Below, one piece after another: positions 35,048 through 43,753 of a stretch of 64,000 nt of DNA. The notes beneath the pieces were generated by a model. That model saw only the letters and a program-made list of their open reading frames with translations, was not told the origin of the DNA and ran no database searches. Positions within the stretch are counted from its first letter, which is position 1, and every line of letters begins with the position of its first letter. Source of the stretch: Planococcus circulans. GTDB taxonomy: Bacteria; Bacillota; Bacilli; Bacillales_A; Planococcaceae. The stretch spans positions 434,001 to 498,000 of the forward strand of contig NZ_JAIQCL010000001.1 in the NCBI RefSeq assembly GCF_020023385.1, in the 5' to 3' direction. The translations under genes were made by a program, and so were the position numbers.

Positions 35048-36619
35048 ATGGAAAGAAATGAAACCAACCGCAAAAGAAATCAATTATTCATCCATTTGTA
35101 CGGATTTTCAAGCATCCTGCATTTTCTGCTCAATCAGTGGATCGAGATGAATTCTGCAATTATATCGCCGTTGTTCGGCATCTTTTCCTATCTGGTGCTG
35201 CTGGGGTTATTTTCTGTAAAAATACAGGAACGTGCTCTTCAATTCATGGTTCTTTTTGCTATGAATTTGTATGTTTTCATTTTAAATTTCGAATCTTTGT
35301 CCTCTGTAACGCTTGTTTTTTTTGTAATACCCATTATTGCTTCTGCCCTATACAATGATACGAAACCAATCGTCATACTGGCTGTTGTCACTTCTATTGA
35401 ATTTGCGCTTCTATTGACCGTATTTGACCGGTTTGCAGCGAGAGCCCCATTGCCTTATATCCAACTCTCTATTGTTGTTTTTTTCGTTGCTGTATTATCG
35501 ATTACACTTTTACACAGTATTTATTTCAGCCATTACTGGAAGCAGTTAGAAATTAAAAATGCGTCGATGGAAAAGGCCTTGATGTCGAAGGAAGGTTATC
35601 TACAATTATTTTTTGAAACTGCGAAAGATGCCATTGCGGTGTTCGATTCAAACAATAAAATCATCGCCGTCAATCCGGCTTTCGAGGATCTTTATGGGTG
35701 GACTTCCGAAGAATGCATCGGAAAAATCTTGCCGCTTTATCCGGAGGATATGAGAGAGGCCGCCGAGAAACGAACATTGGACGTTCAACAAGGGGAAAGT
35801 TATTCCCTGCTTGAAACCGTAGATGTCCGAAAAGATGGCAGCCGTTTCCATGCACAGGTCACCTTATCACCCATTTTTGACCATTCTCAAAAAGTGATAG
35901 CCACGTCCATCATCTCACGGGATATCAGCTATCAGAAAGAGTCGGAAAAACTGATTCTTCAATCGGAAAAACTGAAGCTCGCCGGCGAAATTGCTGCAGG
36001 CGTTGCACACGAAATCAGAAATCCGATGACCGTCATTTCCGGTTTCGTCCAAATGATGCACCATGATCCCAAGCATCTGTTTCCGGAGTATACAGCATTG
36101 ATCCAATCCGAGATGGACCGGATCAACCTGATCATCAGTGAATTTCTGATTTTGGCAAAACCTCAAGCTTCAGCATTGAAGAAGTTCAGTATCCAAAATG
36201 CATTGGATGATATTTTGCTGCTGTTCGGTCCAGAACTTAATCTGCATGGCATCACAGTGAAAAAAGATTGGGATGAAGATTTTCAGGTCAACGGGGAAGA
36301 GCATCACTTGAAGCAAGTTTTCATCAATTTACTGAAGAATGCGATTGAGTCGATGGATGAACCTGGAGAAATTCGGATTTTGATGAAAGCCGAAGACGAA
36401 TCCATGTTGTCCATCACCTTCAATGATTCGGGAAATGGCATCTCAGCAGCAGATTTAGGAGAGGTTTTCCAACCTTTTTATACGACGAAAGCAACCGGCA
36501 CAGGGCTGGGATTGCTCATTTCCCAGAAAATCGTCCAAGAACATCAAGGCGACCTCCTTATATCGAGTACATTGGGCGTAGGAACAGCCGCCAAAATTCT
36601 GTTGCCGCTCAATAACTGA
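35048..36619 (+). CDS. Membrane PAS-domain sensor histidine kinase
   Basis: A 523-residue kinase. It has about five membrane segments in residues 20-165, a PAS domain at about 190-305 (FDSNNKIIAVNPAFEDLYGW), the phosphoacceptor H-box GVAHEIRNPMTVISGFVQM, an N-box NLLKNAIES, and G-boxes FNDSGNGIS and TGTGLGLLIS. The architecture resembles sporulation kinases such as KinB/KinE and other PAS kinases of the KinA group. No response regulator is adjacent, so it may feed a phosphorelay. I start at ATG 35048 behind GAGGTG; an upstream TTG at 34979 lacks a site. Confidence 0.88.
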   Translation: MERNETNRKRNQLFIHLYGFSSILHFLLNQWIEMNSAIISPLFGIFSYLVLLGLFSVKIQERALQFMVLFAMNLYVFILNFESLSSVTLVFFVIPIIASALYNDTKPIVILAVVTSIEFALLLTVFDRFAARAPLPYIQLSIVVFFVAVLSITLLHSIYFSHYWKQLEIKNASMEKALMSKEGYLQLFFETAKDAIAVFDSNNKIIAVNPAFEDLYGWTSEECIGKILPLYPEDMREAAEKRTLDVQQGESYSLLETVDVRKDGSRFHAQVTLSPIFDHSQKVIATSIISRDISYQKESEKLILQSEKLKLAGEIAAGVAHEIRNPMTVISGFVQMMHHDPKHLFPEYTALIQSEMDRINLIISEFLILAKPQASALKKFSIQNALDDILLLFGPELNLHGITVKKDWDEDFQVNGEEHHLKQVFINLLKNAIESMDEPGEIRILMKAEDESMLSITFNDSGNGISAADLGEVFQPFYTTKATGTGLGLLISQKIVQEHQGDLLISSTLGVGTAAKILLPLNN

Positions 36620-36620
36620 A

Positions 36621-36666
36621 AAACAGCAGGAGAAAAATCCACGGATTTTTCTCCTGCTGTTTTTTT
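36621..36666. terminator. Strong terminator of the PAS kinase
   Basis: Perfect arms AAACAGCAGGAGAAAAATCC and its complement with a two-base loop, then a T run; it probably works for both converging genes. Confidence 0.92.
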
Positions 36667-36693
36667 GTGTTTTAGTTAGTGTATAGGTTTTGA

Positions 36694-37347
36694 TTAATCC
36701 CAGTCATCATCATCGTCATCAGTATCCGAATCGACTTTCAATATGGAACCATCTTTTGCATTGACCTCGACATCATGCTCCGTACGGCCATCTTTAATAT
36801 CGATTTCGTAATACGAAACGCCATCATCTTTTTCGAGTTCGAGACTTTCAACTGTTCCGCTCACTACTGCTAAAGCTGCCTCGACTGCTTTTTCAGAACC
36901 GATCAATTCCTCGCTCGATGATGCCGTTTGGCTAGTGGAATTGCTTGCAGCGGATGATGTACCTGCCGATGAAGCTGCTTCTTTCATTTGTTTAGAATCG
37001 TCATCTCTGTCTTTTTCACGTTTTTGCTTCAGTACTTCGCCTGTGTAGGCATCGAATTCAAAATCATATTCGTAGCCATCAAAATCGATATCGACTTCGT
37101 AATGGGGTCTTCTGTCATCTTTGTCCAATTCAATATCGGTGATGCGACCATCTGCCAACTCCAAGGCTTTCGCTGAGACTTCCTCAAAACTGAGCATTTT
37201 TTCAGTTGCTGAGGATGTCTGCACTTCATTGGTCACCGTTCCTGATGTAGATGCTGGATTGGCTGCAGGCGCTTCGGTGTTGGCCAAGACAATGCCCCCA
37301 AACGCTAAAACCCCTGCTGCAACTGGAATGTAAATTAATTTCTTCAT
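36694..37347 (-). CDS. ykoI: Secreted protein with two PepSY domains
   Basis: A 217-residue exported protein with signal peptide (KKLIYIPVAAGVLAFGGIVL) and two PepSY repeats, at about 50-115 (HYEVDIDFDGYEYDFEFDAY) and 150-210 (YYEIDIKDGRTEHDVEVNA), joined by a Ser-rich linker and ending in an Asp run. The start is ATG 37347; the AGGAGGAG before it would otherwise be read as codons. It is the fourth gene of a two-component operon resembling ykoG-ykoH-ykoJ-ykoI. PepSY proteins are thought to inhibit proteases or act as sensors. Confidence 0.8.
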   Translation of the reverse strand: MKKLIYIPVAAGVLAFGGIVLANTEAPAANPASTSGTVTNEVQTSSATEKMLSFEEVSAKALELADGRITDIELDKDDRRPHYEVDIDFDGYEYDFEFDAYTGEVLKQKREKDRDDDSKQMKEAASSAGTSSAASNSTSQTASSSEELIGSEKAVEAALAVVSGTVESLELEKDDGVSYYEIDIKDGRTEHDVEVNAKDGSILKVDSDTDDDDDDWD

Positions 37348-37457
37348 GTAATTTCTCCTCCTCATTTGTTGTTACTCTTACAATAACCTTCTCTTCTGAG
37401 GAGAAGATTAAGGCTTTATGAGAATTTGATGAGAAATCCATGAAACTGTTCTCAGTG

Positions 37458-38153
37458 TCAATCATCCCACTCGACCGACATCGTATCACCGCGTATTGCA
37501 TGGATCTGAACAGTCGCTTCTTGCTCGGTCTGATCGTTTTCAATTTCCACCAAGTAGTAGCCGCCGTCTTCCGTCTGTACAAACTCCGCTTCCTGAAGTT
37601 CTCCGTCCAAGGTGTTTTTAGCCAGCCGGACTGCTTCATCCCGCGTAATGATTCGATCAGGTTCCGGTTCCTCCGCTGGAGATTCCGCTTCAATCGGCTC
37701 CTGGCTAATCTTCCATACTTCCCCAGTTGCTGCAGATAAGACAACCGTCGACATCTGTGTTTCTCCCTTGACCTTGACGTCATACTCATTGCGTCCTTCG
37801 TCGTAACTGATGCTGTCGACTGTCCCTTCAGCTTTTTCCAAAGCAAGGTCCTTCGCTTGCTGTTCAGTCAGTTCTTTGGCCGCTGCCGTTTTTTCAATCA
37901 ATTCCATATTTTCGACTTGACCGTTCTGTCGGTTGACCAATGCCAAGTAACGTCCATCCGCCCGCTGAAATTCCACGCTGTAGACTTTACCGGATTCCGT
38001 GGTTTGTTCCACTTTTCCTCCGTAGAGGCTGATCACCGTTTCATTGGCCTGATCCATCGTTATCTCCTCTGAAGAATTCGGGAACAACAGAAACACCAAG
38101 ACTACTGCTCCTAGCAAGATTGTCGCTGACGCCATAACCATCCATTTTCGCAT
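37458..38153 (-). CDS. ykoJ: Membrane-anchored PepSY protein
   Basis: A 231-residue protein with an N-terminal membrane segment (residues about 5-25) and two or three PepSY-type repeats (for example SISYDEGRNEYDVKVKG and GYYLVEIEND), separated by an acidic Glu/Pro linker. The ATG at 38153 overlaps the kinase stop codon as TGATG, with GGAGGGA seven bases upstream. It is encoded directly after the kinase, so it probably modulates the signal input of the YkoH-like sensor; that is inference from context. Confidence 0.8.
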   Translation of the reverse strand: MRKWMVMASATILLGAVVLVFLLFPNSSEEITMDQANETVISLYGGKVEQTTESGKVYSVEFQRADGRYLALVNRQNGQVENMELIEKTAAAKELTEQQAKDLALEKAEGTVDSISYDEGRNEYDVKVKGETQMSTVVLSAATGEVWKISQEPIEAESPAEEPEPDRIITRDEAVRLAKNTLDGELQEAEFVQTEDGGYYLVEIENDQTEQEATVQIHAIRGDTMSVEWDD

Positions 38154-39520
38154 CACAATCCCTCCTGCTTTGAGTGTACATCCCCAACATTAAAATTCTC
38201 TGAGAAAATGATGGATACTGTGGTCCCCAGCTGTTCGATGCTTTCCAGCTCGATTTTGACGTTCAGCGAATCAGCCAATTGCTTCGCCAAAGACAAGCCC
38301 AAGCCAAAACCACCTGTTTCCCGGCTTCTTGCTTTATCGACCCGGTAAAAGCGTTCAAAGACATACGGCACTGCTTCTTTTGGAATGCCGATTCCCGTAT
38401 CGCGAATCTGGATGACGGTGTCGCCATTTTTCCTCGCCACTACTTCGATCTTGTCCGAACTGTATTTCCGGGCGTTATCCAGGAGAATATACAGCAACTG
38501 TTTGAACTTTGCCGTATCGGTCGTGATCGGCAGTGACTGTTCCGTGGTGATCAGCTTGAATTCACGATTGTAAGATGTGTTCATCGCTGTCACAGTCTGC
38601 TCCAATAAATCTACGGCGTTCACTTTTGTCCATTCAACTTGCGACTCACTCCGGCGGGCAATGTGCAGCAACTGCTCGATCAACGCTTTCATCCGATCGG
38701 TTTCTGCGCGAATGGCAGAGATGCTTTCCTCTGCAATTTTCTCATCCTGCATCCCTTGCCGCTCGAGCAATTTGGCATAACTGCCGATGACCGTCAGCGG
38801 CGTCTTCAGTTCATGGGAAGCATTTGAAACAAACTCCTCCTGCTTGGAATAATTCTCTTCCAACAAGCCCATCATTTCGTTGAAGGTATGGCCCATCTGC
38901 GCCAGCTCATCCTGAGACTTCCCTTCCACGGGCAATTTTTCAAATTGGCCGTTTCGCTGGATGCGCGTCATAGTCTTTGTAAGATTTGTGATGGGCTGTG
39001 TCACAATTTTCCCCAGCACAATGCTGGAAATGATGACAGGAATCATCGCCAGTAAAGTTCCCACCACCAATACCAGGCGCAGCGTATTCAAATTATTCGT
39101 CGTTTCCCGTAAAGATTGCGCAACTGTCAATTCCGCCACTTGGCCGTCTGTCCAGATGATGGGTGCTTTGCTGTAGGCAAAACGCTCACCTTCCACATTC
39201 ACCGTTCCGGACTGGCCCTCCAATTCTGCAGGAAGCTGGACAGTCACTGACGGAGATTGGATGGGAGAAGGCTGTTCGCCTTCTGGAACCGTCACCTTCA
39301 CAAGTCCGTTGACCGGCATATAGGCCCGCAGCACAATTCCTGGATCTCCAGCAGTTTCATTGAGATCCGCCACTAAGGCATTTGTTTCTGCCTGCAGCTG
39401 CTCCACTTCCGTTGAATATGTCAATTGGCTGAATGAAAAATAAATGACAAAAGCCAGTACCAGCAAAATGACCAGCATCAACAAAGCGGAAGAGATATGG
39501 ATTTTATTTTTCAGTTTCAT
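38153..39520 (-). CDS. ykoH: Two-component sensor histidine kinase, YkoH-like
   Basis: A 455-residue kinase with membrane segments at about 8-30 and 150-175 framing an extracytoplasmic sensor, then HAMP, then the H-box NASHELKTPLTVIGSYAKLL, an N-box ILLDNARKYS, and G-boxes DTGIGIP and GGFGLGLSLAKQL. It should phosphorylate the response regulator encoded just upstream, whose gene it overlaps by 17 bases. AAGGAG precedes the ATG. Confidence 0.9.
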   Translation of the reverse strand: MKLKNKIHISSALLMLVILLVLAFVIYFSFSQLTYSTEVEQLQAETNALVADLNETAGDPGIVLRAYMPVNGLVKVTVPEGEQPSPIQSPSVTVQLPAELEGQSGTVNVEGERFAYSKAPIIWTDGQVAELTVAQSLRETTNNLNTLRLVLVVGTLLAMIPVIISSIVLGKIVTQPITNLTKTMTRIQRNGQFEKLPVEGKSQDELAQMGHTFNEMMGLLEENYSKQEEFVSNASHELKTPLTVIGSYAKLLERQGMQDEKIAEESISAIRAETDRMKALIEQLLHIARRSESQVEWTKVNAVDLLEQTVTAMNTSYNREFKLITTEQSLPITTDTAKFKQLLYILLDNARKYSSDKIEVVARKNGDTVIQIRDTGIGIPKEAVPYVFERFYRVDKARSRETGGFGLGLSLAKQLADSLNVKIELESIEQLGTTVSIIFSENFNVGDVHSKQEGL

Positions 39521-40202
39521 GGCCTTGCTCCTTCAATACATATCCGACTCCACGGACGGTCTGGATGTAGGTCGAGTTTTCACCGGCGTCCACTTTCTTC
39601 CGCAAATAGCGGATATAGACATCGATCACATTGGTATCTCCGTAATAATCATAGCCCCACACCGCATTCAGCACTTGTTCCCGGCTGAGTACCTGCTGTG
39701 GATTTTTGATCAAATACAGCAGCAGGTCAAATTCCCGTGGCGTCAATTCGATTACACGTCCGCCTCTTTTGACGTCCCGGGTACTTTCGTTCATCTCCAA
39801 CTCATGGAATCGGTGCAGCGTCGAATTGCCGTTGCCGTTCGACAAGCGCAGGCAAGCGCGGATCCGTGCCAACAACTCTTCGATTTCAAATGGTTTGGTG
39901 ACATAATCGTTAGCTCCCAAATCCAAGCCGGCCACTTTATCTTTCACATCGTTTTTGGCAGTTAGTAAAATAACCGGAATTGACCCATCAGAAGAACGGA
40001 TGCGTTTCAAAACATCCAGCCCGTGGATTTCCGGCAGCATCAAATCAAGCAGGACCAAATCCCAATCCTGTTCCCGGAATTGGATCAATCCTTCAGATCC
40101 TGTATGCGCGACGCCTATTTCGTATCCTTCAAACTTCAATTCCAATTCCAGTACACGTGCAATGCTTTTTTCATCTTCCACAATTAAAATGCGTTCCGCC
40201 AT
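39504..40202 (-). CDS. ykoG: OmpR/PhoB-family response regulator, YkoG-like
   Basis: A 232-residue response regulator. The acidic pocket and phosphoacceptor are in ILIVEDEKS and LVLLDLMLPEIHGLD, the conserved Thr/Lys are in LLTAKNDV and YVTKPFEIEEL, and the C-terminal winged helix has LTPREFDLLLYL and DVYIRYLRKKVD. I start at ATG 40202 with AGAGGTG six bases upstream; ATG 40208 is nearly as good. It heads the kinase/PepSY operon. A TATGAT -10 box lies between it and the repeat array. Confidence 0.92.
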   Translation of the reverse strand: MAERILIVEDEKSIARVLELELKFEGYEIGVAHTGSEGLIQFREQDWDLVLLDLMLPEIHGLDVLKRIRSSDGSIPVILLTAKNDVKDKVAGLDLGANDYVTKPFEIEELLARIRACLRLSNGNGNSTLHRFHELEMNESTRDVKRGGRVIELTPREFDLLLYLIKNPQQVLSREQVLNAVWGYDYYGDTNVIDVYIRYLRKKVDAGENSTYIQTVRGVGYVLKEQGHETEK

Positions 40203-40239
40203 TGCCATCACCTCTTAGTATTTATCATAGCAGATTTAA

Positions 40240-40880
40240 GAAAAGCGTAGGCAGCCGTTTAGCCCCGACAAGCGCTGGAAGTCTTACCGGTAATGGCGCT
40301 CTTTGCCATTGTCGGTAAGACTGAAGCGACTCGAGGGGCGGCTGCTGAAGTCTGGACAATAAAGAAAAGCGCAAGCGCCCGTATAGCTCTGACGGGCATA
40401 AGACAGACCAGCAAAGGGGCGTTCTCTGCCACGGCGCTGGGTGGGCTTATGACCCGAAGAGCTGGGCGCTGGAGTCCGGACAATAGAAAAGCGCAAGCGC
40501 CCGTATAGCTCTGACGGGCATAAGACAGACCAGCAAAGTGGCGTTCTCTGCCACGGCGCTGGGTGGGCTTATGACCCGAAGAGCTGGGCGCTGGAGTCCG
40601 GACAATAGAAAAGCGCAAGCGCCCGTATAGCTCTGACGGGCATAAGATAGAACAGCAAAGTGGCATGTTTTCAGCCGCACAGCTGGGCTGGCTTATGACC
40701 CGAAGAGCTGGGCGCTGGAGTCCGGACAATAGAAAAGCGCAAGCGCCCGTATAGCTCTGACGGGCATAAGATAGAACAGCAAAGTGGCATGTTTTCAGCC
40801 GCACAGCTGGGCTGGCTTATGACCCGAAGAGCTGGGCGCTGGAGTCTGGACAATAAAGAAAAGCGCAAGCCAACCTAAGA
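40240..40880. repeat. Five-copy tandem extragenic hairpin repeat
   Basis: Units starting GAAAAGCG lie at 40240 (subtype A, as at 14836), 40364, 40486, 40608 and 40732 (subtype B), with spacings 124, 122, 122 and 124 bp, then a broken start at 40858. Each subtype-B unit folds as GCGCCC/GGGCGC, AGCTCT/AGAGCT, CATAAG/CTTATG and an inner hairpin. The first two B copies share the inner GTGGCGTTCTCTGCCACG-type region, and the last two share a different inner region, so the array grew by stepwise duplication. No gene is present in 40203-40922. Confidence 0.93.
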
Positions 40881-40898
40881 GCCCAGCAATCCGACAAC

Positions 40899-40925
40899 GA
40901 AAAAAAGCGACCCGGAGGCCGCTTA
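40899..40925 (-). terminator. Terminator of the aldehyde dehydrogenase gene
   Basis: AAGCGGCC-tcc-GGGTCGCTT followed by a T run on the minus strand, overlapping the stop codon. Confidence 0.75.
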
Positions 40926-42311
40926 TCTCAATACCGTTTTGATCCATTTCGCTTTGTTTTTATAAGGCGGAAAGACCAGGTTCGTTGAAAATTTGGTTGA
41001 TTTTTTCAGAATCGATTTGGCATGCGTAAAGGTTTCAAAGCTGGATTTCCCATGATAGGAATTGATGCCTGACGTGCCGATTCCGCCAAACGGCAGATAC
41101 GAACTGCCCACATGGGAAACCGTGTCGTTGATGCAGCCGCCGCCAAACGGCAATTGATCCAGGAAGAACCGGATTGCTCGGTCATTTTCCGAGAACAGGT
41201 AAGCCGATAGAGGCTTCGGCAATTTGCGGATCTGGCGCAGCAGCAACGGTAAATCGTTGTAGGTGATGATCGGCAAAATCGGCCCGAAAATCTCATCTTC
41301 CATCGAAGGGCTGTCCCAAGTGATGTTGTCCAGAAGCACTGGCTCGATGTACAGGTCATCGCGGTCCATTTTGCCGCCGTAGATGACATGATTGGCTTCC
41401 TTCTGCACGATTTCCGCTAATCGGTCAAAATGCTGCGTGTTGACGATGCGTCCGTAATCTTTGCTCTTTTGTGCATCTTTGCCATAAAAGTTCTGTATCG
41501 TTTTCGTTAATTTTTTTAGGAATTCGTTTTTAACCGATTCATGCACACAAATATAATCCGGTGCCACACAGGTTTGCCCGGTGTTCATCAGTTTTCCCCA
41601 AGCAATCCGTTTCGCTGCCAGATCAAGATTTGCAGTCTGGTCCACAATTGCCGGGCTTTTGCCGCCGAGCTCCAAGGTAATCGGTGTTAACCGTTCCGAT
41701 GCCGCTTTCATGATGACTTTCCCGACATTGACGCTGCCCGTGAAGAAAATATAATCGAATGAAGCGTGGATCAAGGCCGTCACTTCTTCACGCTCGCCTT
41801 CAACTACACGAATATAGTAGGAAGGAAACGCTTCTTCAATGATAGTACGGATGACTTTTGCTACGTGAGGCGTCGCTTCAGAAGGTTTGACGACTGCACA
41901 ATTCCCGCCGATGATGGCACCGATCAAAGGCTCCATCACCAATTGGAAGGGGTAATTGAAAGGCCCGATGATTAAAACAGAGCCATACGGTTCACGGATG
42001 ACAAAGCTTTTCGCCGGCTGAAGATGAATCGGTGTCTTGACTGGCTCCGGCTTCATCCAGTCTTCCAGGTTTTTCGCCATGCTGCCGATGCTGTCGAGCA
42101 CAAATCCCACTTCCGTGGCATAGGCTTCAAATTCACTTTTGCCCAAGTCTTTCTTCAAGGCATCAATCACTTCAGTTTTACGGGATTGGATCACCTTTTT
42201 TAACCGATGCAATTGCTCAACCCGAAACTCTGTTGATTTAGTGGCACCTGTATAAAAATAATTGCGTTGTTCTTCAATCATCTGTTCCACGTCAGTTGCT
42301 GTAAAATTCAT
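40923..42311 (-). CDS. Aldehyde dehydrogenase (class 3/YwdH type)
   Basis: A 462-residue NAD(P)-dependent aldehyde dehydrogenase. The catalytic Glu lies in TLELGGKSPAIV, the catalytic Cys in NTGQTCVAPDYI, and the cofactor region is IIGPFNYPFQL with FTGSVNVGK. The short length and C-terminal PFGGIGTSGINSYHGKSSFE are typical of the class 3-like, membrane-associated group such as YwdH. It oxidises medium or long-chain aldehydes in relatives. I start at ATG 42311 because GGAGG lies upstream at the right spacing. Confidence 0.9.
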   Translation of the reverse strand: MNFTATDVEQMIEEQRNYFYTGATKSTEFRVEQLHRLKKVIQSRKTEVIDALKKDLGKSEFEAYATEVGFVLDSIGSMAKNLEDWMKPEPVKTPIHLQPAKSFVIREPYGSVLIIGPFNYPFQLVMEPLIGAIIGGNCAVVKPSEATPHVAKVIRTIIEEAFPSYYIRVVEGEREEVTALIHASFDYIFFTGSVNVGKVIMKAASERLTPITLELGGKSPAIVDQTANLDLAAKRIAWGKLMNTGQTCVAPDYICVHESVKNEFLKKLTKTIQNFYGKDAQKSKDYGRIVNTQHFDRLAEIVQKEANHVIYGGKMDRDDLYIEPVLLDNITWDSPSMEDEIFGPILPIITYNDLPLLLRQIRKLPKPLSAYLFSENDRAIRFFLDQLPFGGGCINDTVSHVGSSYLPFGGIGTSGINSYHGKSSFETFTHAKSILKKSTKFSTNLVFPPYKNKAKWIKTVLR

Positions 42312-42375
42312 TTTCCAACCTCCTTCAAGTTTCTTCATTATACCAATTAAGGCAGGAGATTCAAAAAATGAACAC

Positions 42376-43299
42376 TTATTCAGTCAATAAATGATCAATA
42401 TAGCGTTGGACGACCAGTCCTTCTTCAAAATTGACCAAAAGGGTCGATTGATTGTTCATTTCCTCAAAAAGCGAAGGGACATCATCGAATTCATTGATCA
42501 ATTGGCGATCTTCGCCTTTTGCCGATTCATAAAGATCTGACCAGTTCTCTAGCGTCAGAACTCCTCGCTCACCGTAAACCTTGAACTGCAGCAACTCTTT
42601 TTGTCCGATGCCGCTGATGCCTGTCACCAGAAAAGGAATCTGGTCGCGGGTAAGCCCATGGGCGATCAATCCGGTTTCACATTTTTCAACTTCTTCCGGA
42701 TAGCTGATGTGATGGGAGGTAAATGATAAGTCACCGAAAAGCCGGTTCATCAATTGAAAATAATGGGGAAAGACTTCACGGACAAAGCCTCCCTGACTTC
42801 TCGACCCGATCCAAGGATTCTGCTGCCACAATCTTGGCCAATCGGGGAAAAAGGTCTGCAGTTCGATCCGGACTATTTTTCCGATGTGGCCGCTCTTGAC
42901 GCGCTTAGCCATTTCGCGGACTGCCGGTTTATACATCAACGGAAAATGCATAGCCGTTTGGATGCGATTATCCTGCGCAGCAGCTGCCATCATTTCGCCG
43001 CCTTCCACATTCTGCGCCAATGGTTTTTCACATAAGATATTGATCCCAGCACTGGCTGCAAGTTCGGCGATTTCGGCATGAAAAGCTGGCGGTGTCGCAA
43101 TATAGACCCAGTTGATATCCGAATGGAGAACTTCCTCCACTGATTTCGCCATCGGAATTCCGTAGGTTTCGCTGATTTGTGTGAGCCGTTCCGTCTGTTG
43201 ATCGTATACTGCTCTGATCTCTATATAGCCTTCCTGCTGAATCTGTTTAATGATCCGTTCGCCAACAATTCCCGCTCCAATGATGCCCATTGAAATCAT
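42376..43299 (-). CDS. Gfo/Idh/MocA-family oxidoreductase
   Basis: A 307-residue dehydrogenase of the Gfo/Idh/MocA family. The Rossmann motif is GIIGAGIVGERI (5-16) and the family signature is ILCEKPLAQN at about 89-98. The C-terminal domain is the expected alpha/beta fold. Substrates are usually sugars, inositol or amino sugars; nothing nearby shows which. AAAGGAGA precedes the ATG, and the aldehyde dehydrogenase gene follows on the same strand. Confidence 0.88.
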   Translation of the reverse strand: MISMGIIGAGIVGERIIKQIQQEGYIEIRAVYDQQTERLTQISETYGIPMAKSVEEVLHSDINWVYIATPPAFHAEIAELAASAGINILCEKPLAQNVEGGEMMAAAAQDNRIQTAMHFPLMYKPAVREMAKRVKSGHIGKIVRIELQTFFPDWPRLWQQNPWIGSRSQGGFVREVFPHYFQLMNRLFGDLSFTSHHISYPEEVEKCETGLIAHGLTRDQIPFLVTGISGIGQKELLQFKVYGERGVLTLENWSDLYESAKGEDRQLINEFDDVPSLFEEMNNQSTLLVNFEEGLVVQRYIDHLLTE

Positions 43300-43345
43300 T
43301 TAGAATCTCTCCTTTTAAGGCCTTCCGGCTTTTTTTACGCTGTTT

Positions 43346-43372
43346 GTTTATTAGTGTAACCTTTGGGGGTAT
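43346..43372 (+). promoter_or_regulatory. Sigma-B-like promoter of the 48-codon gene
   Basis: GTTTAT (43346-43351), 15-base spacer, GGGTAT (43367-43372), close to the sigma-B consensus GTTTAA/GGGTAT. A sigma-A reading (TTTATT-N17-TATAGA) overlaps it. It lies 40 bases before the small gene. Confidence 0.45.
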
Positions 43373-43412
43373 AGAATAGTCAAACAATACCACTACCGTC
43401 TGAGGAGGAAAT

Positions 43413-43559
43413 ATGATGAATAAACAATTGAATTGGTGGGAACCTATTTTCACAGGAGAACTGGAAGTCGGGGTCAATAAAGAAAAGCTTGAAAGCCTTA
43501 CCGAAGAGTCCATCTTATATTACGACGAAGCTGCGCAGCAAACGGAGCCAGCACTTTAA
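43413..43559 (+). CDS. Small protein, 48 aa, unknown function
   Basis: ATG at 43413 (a second ATG follows directly) with TGAGGAGGAAAT upstream, an excellent ribosome binding site. The 48 residues begin MMNKQLNWWEPIFTG and end in AAQQTEPAL; the protein is acidic, has a paired Trp, and has no membrane segment. It is followed by a terminator, so it is a complete single-gene unit. I do not recognise a family. The sigma-B-like promoter suggests a stress-induced small protein. Confidence 0.7.
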   Translation: MMNKQLNWWEPIFTGELEVGVNKEKLESLTEESILYYDEAAQQTEPAL

Positions 43560-43599
43560 TTGCTGAAGTCTATAAACGACCATTGCCGCTGCCATACAT

Positions 43600-43640
43600 A
43601 AAAACGCCTTCTTCAATTTGGAATTGAGAGAGGCGTTTTA
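43600..43640 (+). terminator. Terminator of the 48-codon gene
   Basis: AAAACGCCTtCTTCAATT-tgg-AATTGAGagAGGCGTTTT, 40 bases after the stop codon. Confidence 0.8.
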
Positions 43641-43753
43641 CTATGCCGTTTTTTAGGAAGACCGCTTCCGCACAGAGATGCATAACCAGCTGTCTGATTG
43701 CCACAAAGCTCACTATTCCATATAATGATGAGGAAACGAAAGCAGGGATCCTT

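Noticed and set aside
40259-40868. Overlapping frames inside the tandem repeat array
   Set aside because: They repeat with the 122-124 bp unit, lack start signals and are explained by the hairpin repeat.
40240-40880. CRISPR array
   Set aside because: Whole units repeat without unique spacers, units are far too long, and no cas genes are nearby.
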